Shown: positions 15,763-24,046, numbered from the stretch's first letter. The stretch: 26,123 nt of DNA from Gammaproteobacteria bacterium (GCA_016762995.1 JAESUT010000067.1:1-26123); one strand, 5' to 3'. A program made the numbers and translations. The notes: generated by a model not told the origin, from the sequence alone.

Positions 15763-16832
15763 ATGGAATCCATTTACTACGTGCTCTGCTGGCATTGTCA
15801 TCGGCGCTGCAAGCATTGCTATGAATCTCGCTTTCGACCGTACATCAGGGACGAACTCGAAGCTGTAGTCGCTGAGGCAGAGACGAATTTTCCGCAGATT
15901 ATCGCCAACCTCCCTGAACGCATGACCTTTCTTGAGGCTAACAGCAACTCTTCAGATCCTGACGCCTATATCGAGAAGACGGGGAAAATAATCTTGTCCG
16001 GTGGTGACGTATTGACGAACCCGTTCGTGAACGAATCCTCTACCCGGTGCTAGAAGCGTTACAAGAAAAATACCGCGACAATGGCGGAATAAAAGTGGTG
16101 GTGCAGACCACAGGTGACTTGTTGACGCCAAAAATTATTGATGAGTTATTGAGCCGCAATGTCTGGTCTATCTCTGTATCCGGCATGGATGATTTTCATG
16201 TGGGGATGGAAGGCGACAAGAAAGATGCCCTCGCGGAAAAAATTAAGGCCATGCTGGAAGATGCGGGCATCAAACACGCCGATGGGGAAAGAGACGAGCG
16301 TGCATTAGAGAAGGGTCCGATCTTCAGCATGTTTGGTGCGAGCGAAGATTCCTGGATCGGCAAGCTTTGGCCTCGCGGTCGAGCCTGGGAGAATGGGCTT
16401 TCTAAGGCAACGATCGAAGACAATTTCTGCAACGCCTGGTCCGGCGGGCTCAACTTCCTACAGCATGGCTACGCAGGCTCAGAAGTTTCGATCGACCCTA
16501 CTGGTGATGTTTACCCCTGCTGCATAAAGACCGCTAACCCGCTAGGCAATCTTACCGAAGAGCCTCTTGTCGGGATTCTCGACGACTTAGCCGGCAACCC
16601 GGCTATAGAGGCTATCAATGCTGGGAAGCCCGAACGCATGGGCTTAACCCATGGCTGGGATGAACAAAAATTCATCGCCGAATCGTCAACCAAAACGCCT
16701 AATGGAGAGAGCTACAGCAACCTCTGTATCGGTTGCGATAAATTTCATGTTGAGGTGTTGGGCGCAGTTCTCGATGAGAAGCGGCGCGATCGTCGTGCTC
16801 AACGCATGGGAGTATTGGCTACCAATGGATAA
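15763..16832 (+). pseudogene. Radical SAM/SPASM-domain protein gene with a one-base frameshift
   Basis: Two frames together encode what should be one protein of about 356 residues. The first (15763-16053) holds the 4Fe-4S radical SAM motif CHRRCKHC (Cys12, Cys16, Cys19) and the SGGD loop. The second, open from 16008 and continuing to 16832, carries the rest of the barrel and a SPASM-like C-terminus with further cysteines: DVYPCCIKTANPLGN and LCIGCDKF. Restoring one base near the CCC at 16020-16022 gives a smooth join, TNP-VRERILYPVLEAL. Either the gene is freshly inactivated, or the sequence has a one-base error; both halves look well preserved, which favours error or a very recent event. SPASM proteins usually modify peptides or proteins. 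AAGGGA precedes the ATG. The gene runs directly into a YnjB-type transporter gene. Confidence 0.83.
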
Positions 16833-16865
16833 ATCAATTTCGACATTAGCTATCTTGAGATATCA

Positions 16866-18098
16866 ATGGCGCAACTGAGACCGCAATCTACTCTGGCTCG
16901 AATATTTCTTCTATTCGTTCTATTGCCTCACTCTTCACTAACAATGGCACAAGCTATTGATATTACCGATTGGCCGGCACTGGAGCAGCAAGCGCGCGGG
17001 GAAACTGTTTACTTCAATGCCTGGGGCGGCGAGCCGAGAATAAATAGTTACCTTAGCTGGGTTGGCGAGACGCTAAATCAACGCTTTGGTATCAATCTTC
17101 AACATGTGAAAGTCGCTGACATTGGCGAAGCCGTCTCTAAGATAGTTGCTGAACGACAGGCTGGCAACGATACGAATGGAAGCATCGATCTGTTATGGAT
17201 CAACGGAGAGAATTTTGCAGCACTGAAGGAGAACAAATTGCTGTTCGGGCCTTGGGCGGAAGAGCAGCCCAACTTCAGTTTAGTGAATGCAAATCGATTC
17301 CCCGAAATGCGCGAAGACTTTACCGTTCCCACTGATGGCCTAGAGTCGCCATGGACCCGAGCACAACTCGTTTTCTATCACGACAGCCAGTGGCTAGCAG
17401 AACCTCCCCAGACTATAGCGGCGATATTGGATTGGTCTACGTCTAATCCTGGGGAATTCACCTATCCGCGCCCACCGGCATTTCTGGGAAGTACCTTCCT
17501 CAAGCAGGCAGTTCTCGAACTCTCCAACAAAGACCCAGCACTGTTTGCCCCAGTCACGGATAATGAATTCCAGCGGGTCACCGCTTCATTGTGGGACTAC
17601 CTCAACGCGCTTCATCCCACTCTACTGCGAGCGGGCAGATACTTCCCCAGCTCTGCTGCTGAATTAAGACGGCTCATGGGTGACGGCGACATTTCTCTGG
17701 CGCTAGCATTCAATCCAAATGAAGCCTTGCTCTCGGTTCGCACCGGCGAACTGCCAGAGAGCGTACGAACCTACGTGCTGCAAGGCGGCACCATTGGCAA
17801 TGTCAGTTTCCTCGCGATTCCCTATAACGCGCAGCACAAAGCGGCGGCAATGATCACAGCTAATTTTCTTCTATCCATCGAAGCACAAGCTAGAGCTAGC
17901 GATCCGGACCATATGGGAAGCACAACGGTAATTTCTATCGAAGATTTAGACGCGGATACCCGCTGGCAATTTGATGTAGAGAGATCTGAATTAGCAGCAG
18001 CCACCCCAGAAGAGCTAAGCCGTAAGCTGCAGGAACCCCACCCCTCTTGGACACCCGCCCTTGAGCGCGCATGGGTCCAGCGCTACAGCGCCAGATAA
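16866..18098 (+). CDS. ynjB: ABC transporter substrate-binding protein, YnjB-like
   Basis: A 410-residue exported binding protein. Residues 1-30 are a signal peptide (ending TMAQA). The mature part begins VYFNAWGGEPRINSYLSWVG, characteristic of the YnjB-like group within the iron/thiamine/putrescine-type binding proteins; DLLWINGENFAALKENKLLFGPW is another group signature. Its role is to capture a substrate in the periplasm and deliver it to the permease. The substrate of YnjBCD systems is, as far as I know, not established. It starts 33 bases after the radical SAM gene and ends three bases before the permease gene, so all are likely co-transcribed. The gene symbol denotes resemblance, not proven orthology. 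Confidence 0.85.
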   Translation: MAQLRPQSTLARIFLLFVLLPHSSLTMAQAIDITDWPALEQQARGETVYFNAWGGEPRINSYLSWVGETLNQRFGINLQHVKVADIGEAVSKIVAERQAGNDTNGSIDLLWINGENFAALKENKLLFGPWAEEQPNFSLVNANRFPEMREDFTVPTDGLESPWTRAQLVFYHDSQWLAEPPQTIAAILDWSTSNPGEFTYPRPPAFLGSTFLKQAVLELSNKDPALFAPVTDNEFQRVTASLWDYLNALHPTLLRAGRYFPSSAAELRRLMGDGDISLALAFNPNEALLSVRTGELPESVRTYVLQGGTIGNVSFLAIPYNAQHKAAAMITANFLLSIEAQARASDPDHMGSTTVISIEDLDADTRWQFDVERSELAAATPEELSRKLQEPHPSWTPALERAWVQRYSAR

Positions 18099-18101
18099 CC
18101 G

Positions 18102-19781
18102 ATGCTACGCTGGGCAAGCCATAGCCTCATCTACCTGCTAGCAGCACCGATCCTGCTGGGCACGTTCATTGCGAGCCTGCCAGCCTTTGGCTATTTCCCG
18201 CCCTTGGGAAGTACGGAATTCTCCCTAGACGCATGGCGCGACCTTGTAGAGGTGCCGGGGCTAACTCGAAGTGTATTGATAAGCCTAATCTCCGGGGTCT
18301 TAACACCGCTAGTTTCCCTGGCACTAGTTTTCCTCTATCTCGCTAGTGCAACGGGAAGCAGATTGGATCTCTGGATTCGCCGTCTCGTTTCTCCCTTGCT
18401 CTCATTTCCACATGCTGCTGCAGCATTCGGGCTCGCCTTCTTAATTGCACCCTCAGGATTATTGAGCCGAATTATATCTCCAGAATTGACCGGCTGGGAC
18501 CGGCCGCCGGACCTACTTATTGTAAATGACACATGGGGGCTCTCTCTATTGTTCGGGCTTATTGTCAAAGAAGTGCCATTTCTTCTGCTAATGTCCTTAG
18601 CTGCTTTACCCCAACTCCAGCCTAGGCATCGTATCGAAGTTGCCCGCACTCTGGGTTACCGGCCCACGATAGCCTGGCTCAAGGTAATTGCGCCCAGCCT
18701 GTATCCATTGGTTCGCCTGCCAGTAATTGCGGTCATAGTATTCGCGTCTGCCACGGTCGATGTGGCGCTAATTCTCGGACCAACGCTTCCACCTACATTA
18801 AGTGTTAGGGTTTTGTCGTGGTTCAATGATCCTGATCTTAACCTTCGCTTTCTAGCCGCCGCCGGATCTCTATTACAATTAGGAACAAGCCTGCTAGCGG
18901 TAGTAATCTGGCTTGCGCTGGAGAAACTTTTCGGACTGCTTTGGCGATTCTGGTTGGCAACAGGAAACCGTCACACAGGAGAGAGGCTGGCGTTTGCGAT
19001 AGGACGAAGTGCTATGCCTATAGTACTAATGGTAATTACAGGAAGCCTGCTTGCCCTAGTAAGCAATGCTTTTGCTGGCCCCTGGCGCTATCCCTCTACC
19101 CTGCCTTCTTCCTGGACGATTCAACACTGGGCAAACAGCCTTTCAGATCTATCGACACCACTGTTTAACACCGTGCTAATCAGTGTTAGCTCCACACTGC
19201 TTGCATTGATAATAGTAGTGGCAATACTCGAATCTGAGCGGCAGTCTAGCAAGGCTAGATCTGCCCCTTCGTGGTTGCTATATCTGCCCTTACTCATTCC
19301 GCAGCTCGTCTTTCTGTTTGGCATCATCGTGGCGACCGAGTTTGCGGGGTGGCAAGCGAACCTAAGCCTAGTGATATTCGGCCACCTCTTGTTTGTACTA
19401 CCTTATGTCTTCTTGTCGCTCTCTGAGGCATATCGCCAACTGGACCCACGCTGGACACAAGTGGCCTCCACGCTAGGTGCGAGCCAGTTAAAATCATTCT
19501 GGCGAATCCGCATTCCTTTATTGCTCGCACCGTGTCTAACCGCTGTAGCAATCGGCATGGCAATTAGCATAAGTCTATTTTTACCTACTCAATTGCTAGG
19601 AGCGGGGCGAATTACAACTATTACCTCTGAAGCAGTTGCTTTGACGTCCGGCGCGAATAGAAATTTAATTTCAGTTTGGGCGTTAGTACAACTTTCATTA
19701 CCCATATTAGGCTTTATGATGGCTCTTTTTATTCCAAAATTTATTTGGCGAAACCGCAGCGGGATGATCGAGACACAATGA
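18102..19781 (+). CDS. ynjC: ABC transporter permease, YnjC-like, fused double permease
   Basis: A 559-residue inner-membrane protein made of two permease halves fused in tandem, each with about six helices, as in E. coli YnjC. The coupling (EAA-type) loops that touch the ATPase are recognisable in both: EVARTLGYRPTIAWLKVIAP at about residues 178-197, and QVASTLGASQLKSFWRIRIP at about 453-472. Family: binding-protein-dependent transport (FbpB/ThiP type). It begins three bases after ynjB and its end overlaps ynjD by four bases (ATGA), a tight translational unit. Confidence 0.88.
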   Translation: MLRWASHSLIYLLAAPILLGTFIASLPAFGYFPPLGSTEFSLDAWRDLVEVPGLTRSVLISLISGVLTPLVSLALVFLYLASATGSRLDLWIRRLVSPLLSFPHAAAAFGLAFLIAPSGLLSRIISPELTGWDRPPDLLIVNDTWGLSLLFGLIVKEVPFLLLMSLAALPQLQPRHRIEVARTLGYRPTIAWLKVIAPSLYPLVRLPVIAVIVFASATVDVALILGPTLPPTLSVRVLSWFNDPDLNLRFLAAAGSLLQLGTSLLAVVIWLALEKLFGLLWRFWLATGNRHTGERLAFAIGRSAMPIVLMVITGSLLALVSNAFAGPWRYPSTLPSSWTIQHWANSLSDLSTPLFNTVLISVSSTLLALIIVVAILESERQSSKARSAPSWLLYLPLLIPQLVFLFGIIVATEFAGWQANLSLVIFGHLLFVLPYVFLSLSEAYRQLDPRWTQVASTLGASQLKSFWRIRIPLLLAPCLTAVAIGMAISISLFLPTQLLGAGRITTITSEAVALTSGANRNLISVWALVQLSLPILGFMMALFIPKFIWRNRSGMIETQ

Positions 19782-20407
19782 GTAATTCTATTCTTGAACT
19801 AAATAATGTCCGTATTTCGCTAGGAGGAAAACAGTTACTTGAGGTTAATTGCCGTGTAGGTCCAGGAGAAATTCTCACCGTCATGGGTCCATCGGGTTCA
19901 GGCAAGTCATCGTTACTTGCCTATATAGCAGGATTCTTAGCGCCCGTGTTTAAATCCAGCGGTTCAGTTCTAGTCAATGGCGAGAACATTTGTTCACTAG
20001 CTGCTGAACGCCGCCGAGTAGGCCTATTATTTCAGGACCCTCTGCTATTTCCTCACCTTTCAGTCGCCGGAAATTTACGCTTTGCCATGCCCAGAAATGC
20101 GCAGCAAAAGAGCCATGCAATCAGCGAAGGGCTCGATGATATAGGACTCGCCGGGTTCGATGATCGAGACCCAGGTACTCTCTCTGGTGGACAGGCATCA
20201 CGTGTCGCATTGCTGCGATTATTACTCTCTGCTCCTAACGCAGTTCTTCTGGACGAGCCTTTTTCCAAACTGGATACTCAGCTACGCGAAGAAATCAGGA
20301 CTCTAGTTTTCGATAAATTGCGCGCCTCTGGCTTACCCACTATTCTCGTAACCCACGATCAGGCTGACGCTGAAAGTGCCGGCGGCGCAATACACACGCT
20401 CCGATAA
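19778..20407 (+). CDS. ynjD: ABC transporter ATP-binding protein, YnjD-like
   Basis: A 209-residue ATPase that powers the transporter. All motifs are intact: Walker A GPSGSGKSS, Q-loop LLFQDPLLFPHL, signature LSGGQASRVALLR, Walker B AVLLDEPFSKLD and H-loop LVTHDQ. It is short, ending soon after the H-loop with no regulatory extension, as in E. coli YnjD (about 217 residues). I chose the ATG at 19778, which overlaps the permease stop; the frame stays open upstream to 19676 but that would be inside ynjC. It is the last gene of the radical SAM-ynjBCD unit and is convergent with the aldolase gene. Confidence 0.92.
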   Translation: MSNSILELNNVRISLGGKQLLEVNCRVGPGEILTVMGPSGSGKSSLLAYIAGFLAPVFKSSGSVLVNGENICSLAAERRRVGLLFQDPLLFPHLSVAGNLRFAMPRNAQQKSHAISEGLDDIGLAGFDDRDPGTLSGGQASRVALLRLLLSAPNAVLLDEPFSKLDTQLREEIRTLVFDKLRASGLPTILVTHDQADAESAGGAIHTLR

Positions 20408-20479
20408 GAATTTCTAGCCCTTGTTGCGTGTTGCGTCGAGCTTACGCCAATGTAACTGCCAAGGAACTAATGCGAGACA

Positions 20480-21421
20480 CTAACGACCACTCGCATTGCG
20501 GCCACGGTTGAGAGCATCTTGGGTGCCGGTCGATAGCCCTCCATCTAGCCCGACAGTAACAAATCGAAAACCTTGCGCTAGTCGCGTCTCTACGGTGCGC
20601 GAGTTTGTGGTAATAGCACAGGGGACATCGTGAGCCAGACAGCTGCTAAGCACGGTCTGAATAGCGGCTTCGACTTCTGGTGCCGCTGAATTGGCATAGC
20701 CCATCGCAGCGCTTAAATCAGATGGTCCAATAAAGATGACGCCGGTGCCCGGTACGGAAATAATCTCCTCGATGTTTGCAACTCCCTCGGGCGTTTCGAT
20801 TTGAATGATTGCAAGCAACTCACCACTCGGATCTAAGGGCCACAGATCTGCCTTTGCCGTGTAGTCTCGTATTCCCCAATACCAGACTGCGTTCGATGGG
20901 TTGCGTCCACGTAACCCTCTAGGCTCATAGTCGTCCGCGCCATTGAGCTGTGGATACCTGCTCGCCCGAATCGCCATCTCGGCCTGGTCCGCATTGTTTA
21001 CAGAGGGGAACATTATGCCGAACGCTCCCACGTCTAGTGCCTGCTTCACCTGTGACAGTACATCCTCGCCACCGCTTGCCGGGATGCGCACAAATGGCAC
21101 TACATTCGGCTGCAAGCTGCCCTTCTCAAGGATTGCGCGCTTATCGGTCATACCAAGCAAAAACTCTCGAATCCTCTCAACATCGAAAGGGGCGTGCTCC
21201 ATATCGATGATGATAAAATCCAAGCCTGATCTGGAAAGAGACCGAGCATTGTTGAGTGAATAGTCGAATGACAAGAGGCCGAACGCCGGCTCATCATTCT
21301 CCAACAAGGCTATCGCTTTGTTCAAGCGCATCTCCGTTTCCTGAGACACCGTCCCTGGGGAGTTCACTAGTAGAGCAAGTGCGAAGCTGGCAACTACGAT
21401 TGGCTTCATTTGTTTTTTCAT
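20480..21421 (-). CDS. HpcH/HpaI-type aldolase with an N-terminal signal peptide
   Basis: A 313-residue protein of the HpcH/HpaI class II aldolase family, which cleaves 2-oxo-acid aldols to pyruvate plus aldehyde. Active-site features remain: IIIDMEHAPFD (catalytic His76 region), VRIP (Arg112), QIETPEG (metal-binding Glu209) and GPSDLSAAMG (metal-binding Asp235); the 26-residue Glu-Asp spacing equals that of HpaI. Unusually, residues 1-30 look like a Sec signal peptide (basic MKKQMKP, hydrophobic core, then VSQE), whereas HpaI enzymes are cytoplasmic. Start at the ATG at 21421, preceded by AAGGA; a longer frame to 21475 would bury the signal. It is divergent from the selenoprotein gene at 21678. 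Substrate unknown; a membrane anchor instead of cleavage is possible. Confidence 0.85.
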   Translation of the reverse strand: MKKQMKPIVVASFALALLVNSPGTVSQETEMRLNKAIALLENDEPAFGLLSFDYSLNNARSLSRSGLDFIIIDMEHAPFDVERIREFLLGMTDKRAILEKGSLQPNVVPFVRIPASGGEDVLSQVKQALDVGAFGIMFPSVNNADQAEMAIRASRYPQLNGADDYEPRGLRGRNPSNAVWYWGIRDYTAKADLWPLDPSGELLAIIQIETPEGVANIEEIISVPGTGVIFIGPSDLSAAMGYANSAAPEVEAAIQTVLSSCLAHDVPCAITTNSRTVETRLAQGFRFVTVGLDGGLSTGTQDALNRGRNASGR

Positions 21422-21594
21422 CAATTTTTCCTTGTTAGGCGAGTCTGTCAAGCGCATCGATTTGGAGCAGAGCAACCAGCACCGCGACTACCTTACGATC
21501 GAGGATCCCGTAAATAGTGCCTGAATCTCCCGACTATTCAATCACCTAATTCTCCTGTTCGCCATAGATTACAATACCCTCAGCCAAAGCCAAC

Positions 21595-21603
21595 TGCTAT
21601 ATT
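21595..21603 (+). promoter_or_regulatory. Possible extended -10 promoter of the selenoprotein gene
   Basis: TGCTATATT matches the extended -10 pattern TGnTATAAT at eight of nine considered positions; no good -35 is seen 16-18 bases upstream, which extended -10 promoters tolerate. It lies about 75 bases before the start codon. Confidence 0.3.
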
Positions 21604-21677
21604 GAGCGCGCTGCCGACACTTTGGCGGCCAACTCAGTCGTTCAGAGGCGAATTCCGCTCTGATTAAGGAGAACACC

Positions 21678-22814
21678 ATGAAGAATCTAAGAAGCATAGT
21701 CGGTGTCGCAGCCGCCATGCTTATAAGCGGCGTACTCAACGCCCAGAGTGCTACTGTGCTCTACAACGAGCGGGTGGTAGAGCTGGAGCAAACGCTGCCA
21801 GACGCTACCGATCTTTGGGTTAAGCCCGAAGACCTGACCCGAGTAAACGATTTCGTGCTGAAGCCTGAAGGGGCTTGCCTGGACGAATTGTGCATCCCGG
21901 TTCTGCAAGATAGAGACAGTGACATGTTTATTACTCGTGGCGGTCAGGGATGGTTCAATGTCACCGAACTGGCGGACAAACTACAGCAAGCCTACGTCAC
22001 GGATTACAATGACGGCATCTGGAGTTTTGGCACTATGCCTGTAACGCGTCAGTCTTTTCTGCGCGGTGGCAAAGCGCCCGATTTCGAATTGATGGGTCGC
22101 GATGGCGAGCTAGTTAGACTCTCAGATTTTAGAGGTAAAAAGGTACTATTGCTTACTTGGGCCTCGTGGTGAGGATGTAGATTTGACGTGCCCGTGTGGC
22201 AGTCCATTTACGAAGAACTCAAGTCCGATAATTTCGAAATCATCTCTGTCGCGCAAGACACTGGCGGTGAAGAAGCTGCTGGCTCCTACTTTGATGATGC
22301 CAAGGTCACCTACACGGCGATCATCGATGTAAATCATCAAATCAGTTCGCTCTACAATCTGGTCAATGTCCCCTCCGGTGTTTGGATCGATGAGGAAGGA
22401 TCGATAATGCGCATCAACGAAGGCACCTATGCGAAGGAGCATTTTGATGGCGCGTGGGGCACCAATGACTACGTACCCATCGTGCGTGACTGGGTAGCGA
22501 AGGGAGCCGACAGCGAATACGTTTGGGATCGAAAAAAAGTACGTGAGAGCATCATCCAACGCACAGCTGATGCCGAACGTGCACAACCTGCTTTTCGTCT
22601 AGGCGGGTATTACTTTACTCGTGACAACGACGAGAAGGCAGAACAGTACTGGACCATGGCACAGGAACTTGATCCAACGAGCTGGAACTATCTCAGACAG
22701 GATCTGGAGTATGAGGAAGGCGGTAACGCTGGCCCTGAATGGCGAGCTAGACGCGAGCAGGTAGAAAGTGCGGGTGGTAGTTACTATGCTCCGCTAGAGA
22801 TCGAGAATAACTAG
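21678..22814 (+). CDS. Predicted selenocysteine-containing thioredoxin-fold exported protein (UGA at codon 165)
   Basis: One frame of 378 codons is interrupted only by TGA at 22170-22172. Read as selenocysteine it gives TWASW-U165-G-C167-RFDVP, where thioredoxin-like TlpA proteins have WASWCxxCRxxxP; Cys167 aligns with their second cysteine, so the redox pair is U-x-C, not CxxC. Residues 1-22 are a signal peptide; ~23-130 an N-terminal domain with Cys67 and Cys72; ~131-275 the thioredoxin fold (KAPDFELMGRDGELVRLSDF before the active site, and NVPSGVWIDEEG holding the cis-Pro); ~295-335 a TPR-like helix pair. AAGGAG precedes the ATG at 21678. A SECIS-like hairpin lies just after the TGA (22185-22204). 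The frame after the TGA stays open for 213 codons, opposing decay. A nonsense mutation or a sequencing error of TGC/TGT is the alternative. Envelope thiol chemistry is the likely role; no sel genes are in view. Confidence 0.82.
22185..22204 (+). promoter_or_regulatory. Putative bacterial SECIS stem-loop
   Basis: GAC-g-TGCC (22185-22192) pairs with GGCA-GTC (22198-22204): seven base pairs with one bulged G on the 5' arm, and a five-base loop CGTGT that has G at its second position. The loop starts 20 bases after the in-frame TGA, within the 16-37 range described for bacterial SECIS elements, which SelB binds. The hairpin lies in coding sequence, as expected in bacteria. Pairing was checked by eye only. 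Confidence 0.65.
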
Positions 22815-22862
22815 CAGACTTTAGTGTCATGAGTCGGTAGAAGTGTATCGAACTCTAGAAAA

Positions 22863-22912
22863 AGACCAACAAAAAGCCGACCAAGAAATCTTGGTCGGCT
22901 TTTTGTTGGTCT
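22863..22912. terminator. Perfect bidirectional terminator
   Basis: A perfect 23-base-pair inverted repeat (22863-22885 with 22890-22912) surrounds the loop AAAT. The stem core is GCCGACCAAG/CTTGGTCGGC, flanked by an A run on the left arm and the matching T run on the right, so transcripts from either strand end in a GC stem followed by U-rich sequence. It lies between the convergent selenoprotein and NHL-propeller genes. Confidence 0.92.
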
Positions 22913-22924
22913 GATTTTGAAAGA

Positions 22925-24046
22925 CTATCTAGCACTCCAAGCAGGGCTAATTAGCAATTCTGGGTCAGCGCCAGGCTTTGGCACGAATTTCTGAGTACGG
23001 CCGTATTGGTTGTCGCCACCGTATAAATTGCCATCAGGGTCTACACTGAAAGAATGCACTTCGATATAACCATCCGGCAATTCCCGTGGTACTAGCCAGG
23101 TGTATTTTAAGTTGCCATCGAAATCAAAATTTACAAAGCGCAATGGACCTAAATCTGTGATCCAAAAATCATCTTCATTGACGATGATGTCCAAGGGTAA
23201 CGTAAGCTGGCCAATCGATCTTATGAATTCAAATTCGACTGGATCGTCCGTCGCTTGCCAGAGATTGACCCGATTTCCAATGCGATCGAGAACAAATACA
23301 CGTCCTTCAGGTCCAACTGCAACCGAGTGGATTGTCGTGGTCTGACCTGGTCCTTTTCCTTCGCTACCGAATTCGCCAAGATAGTTCATATCACTATCCA
23401 TGATCATGATGCGATTATTGTCTAGCCCGTCTGCGATGAGGATACGACCATCTTCCATAAACGCGACATCCTGTGGCCGACCAAAATGAGTGCCGTCGGT
23501 TCCGGGAACGTTTTTCTCGCCGTAGGTCGCAAGTACTTCGCTGCCATCGTTCGCAATCACGTAAATTTGATGAAATGTCTCATTCACCAACCAAATGCGT
23601 TTTTCAGGATCGTAGGGATTGATGCGGATTCGGTGAGGACCAGGGCCTGCCGAGCCTTCGCACAGATAGTCCAAATGATCCCACACCTCCACAGGTTCGC
23701 CGTCTGCATTGACTATAAATAGACAGTTATTCCAAGTGCGGCGCTCCGTGTCTCTTAATACATTAAGGCCTACATGACCCGCAAACCCCAGAAAATCATC
23801 GGGTAGCGGATAAGGAAGAACCGTTTCGCCACGTTGGGCGATGATGATACGGTCCGCGGATTCGGCCAAGACACCCGAATTGCCGCCAAAGGCATAACCC
23901 GCTTCAGCAAAGGGATCGGCCCAGAGAGAAACGACGTTGTAGGGACTCTCGCCAATAGGCCCGCGGGCATTACCCTGTTGAGAAAACGCGGAACTAGATG
24001 CAAAGAATGCTAGCCCCAATACGGCTAGCCGGTTCAGTTTATACAT
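22925..24046 (-). CDS. Exported NHL-repeat six-bladed beta-propeller protein
   Basis: A 373-residue exported protein. Residues 1-22 are a signal peptide (MYKLNR, hydrophobic core, SAFSQQ). The body shows NHL-type repeats: FGRPQDVAFMEDGRILIADG, NRIMIMDSDMNYLGEFGSEG, HSVAVGPEGRVFVLDRIGNR, LDIIVNEDDFWITDLG and HSFSVDPDGNLYGGDNQYGR. Such propellers include peptidyl-alpha-hydroxyglycine lyases and SMP-30-like lactonases, but many are non-enzymatic binders; I cannot choose. The ATG at 24046 is preceded by AGAGAGG about ten bases away and gives a proper signal peptide, unlike the longer frame to 24103. It follows, on the same strand, a secreted family gene and a PQQ propeller gene, suggesting a shared catabolic or sensing function. 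Confidence 0.82.
   Translation of the reverse strand: MYKLNRLAVLGLAFFASSSAFSQQGNARGPIGESPYNVVSLWADPFAEAGYAFGGNSGVLAESADRIIIAQRGETVLPYPLPDDFLGFAGHVGLNVLRDTERRTWNNCLFIVNADGEPVEVWDHLDYLCEGSAGPGPHRIRINPYDPEKRIWLVNETFHQIYVIANDGSEVLATYGEKNVPGTDGTHFGRPQDVAFMEDGRILIADGLDNNRIMIMDSDMNYLGEFGSEGKGPGQTTTIHSVAVGPEGRVFVLDRIGNRVNLWQATDDPVEFEFIRSIGQLTLPLDIIVNEDDFWITDLGPLRFVNFDFDGNLKYTWLVPRELPDGYIEVHSFSVDPDGNLYGGDNQYGRTQKFVPKPGADPELLISPAWSAR

Noticed and set aside
16008..16053. Programmed frameshift producing two forms of the radical SAM protein.
   Set aside because: No slippery heptamer and no clear stimulatory hairpin; a one-base deletion or a sequence error is simpler.
20408..20479. Searched for a terminator between the convergent ynjD and aldolase genes.
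   Set aside because: No stem with a T tract was found; the 72-base gap shows nothing convincing.
22170..22172. TGA as an ordinary stop, giving a 164-residue protein and a separate GTG-started redoxin at 22188.
   Set aside because: The first product would stop at the active site and the second would lack the first strand and the redox motif; no ribosome site precedes 22188, and a SECIS-like hairpin lies there.
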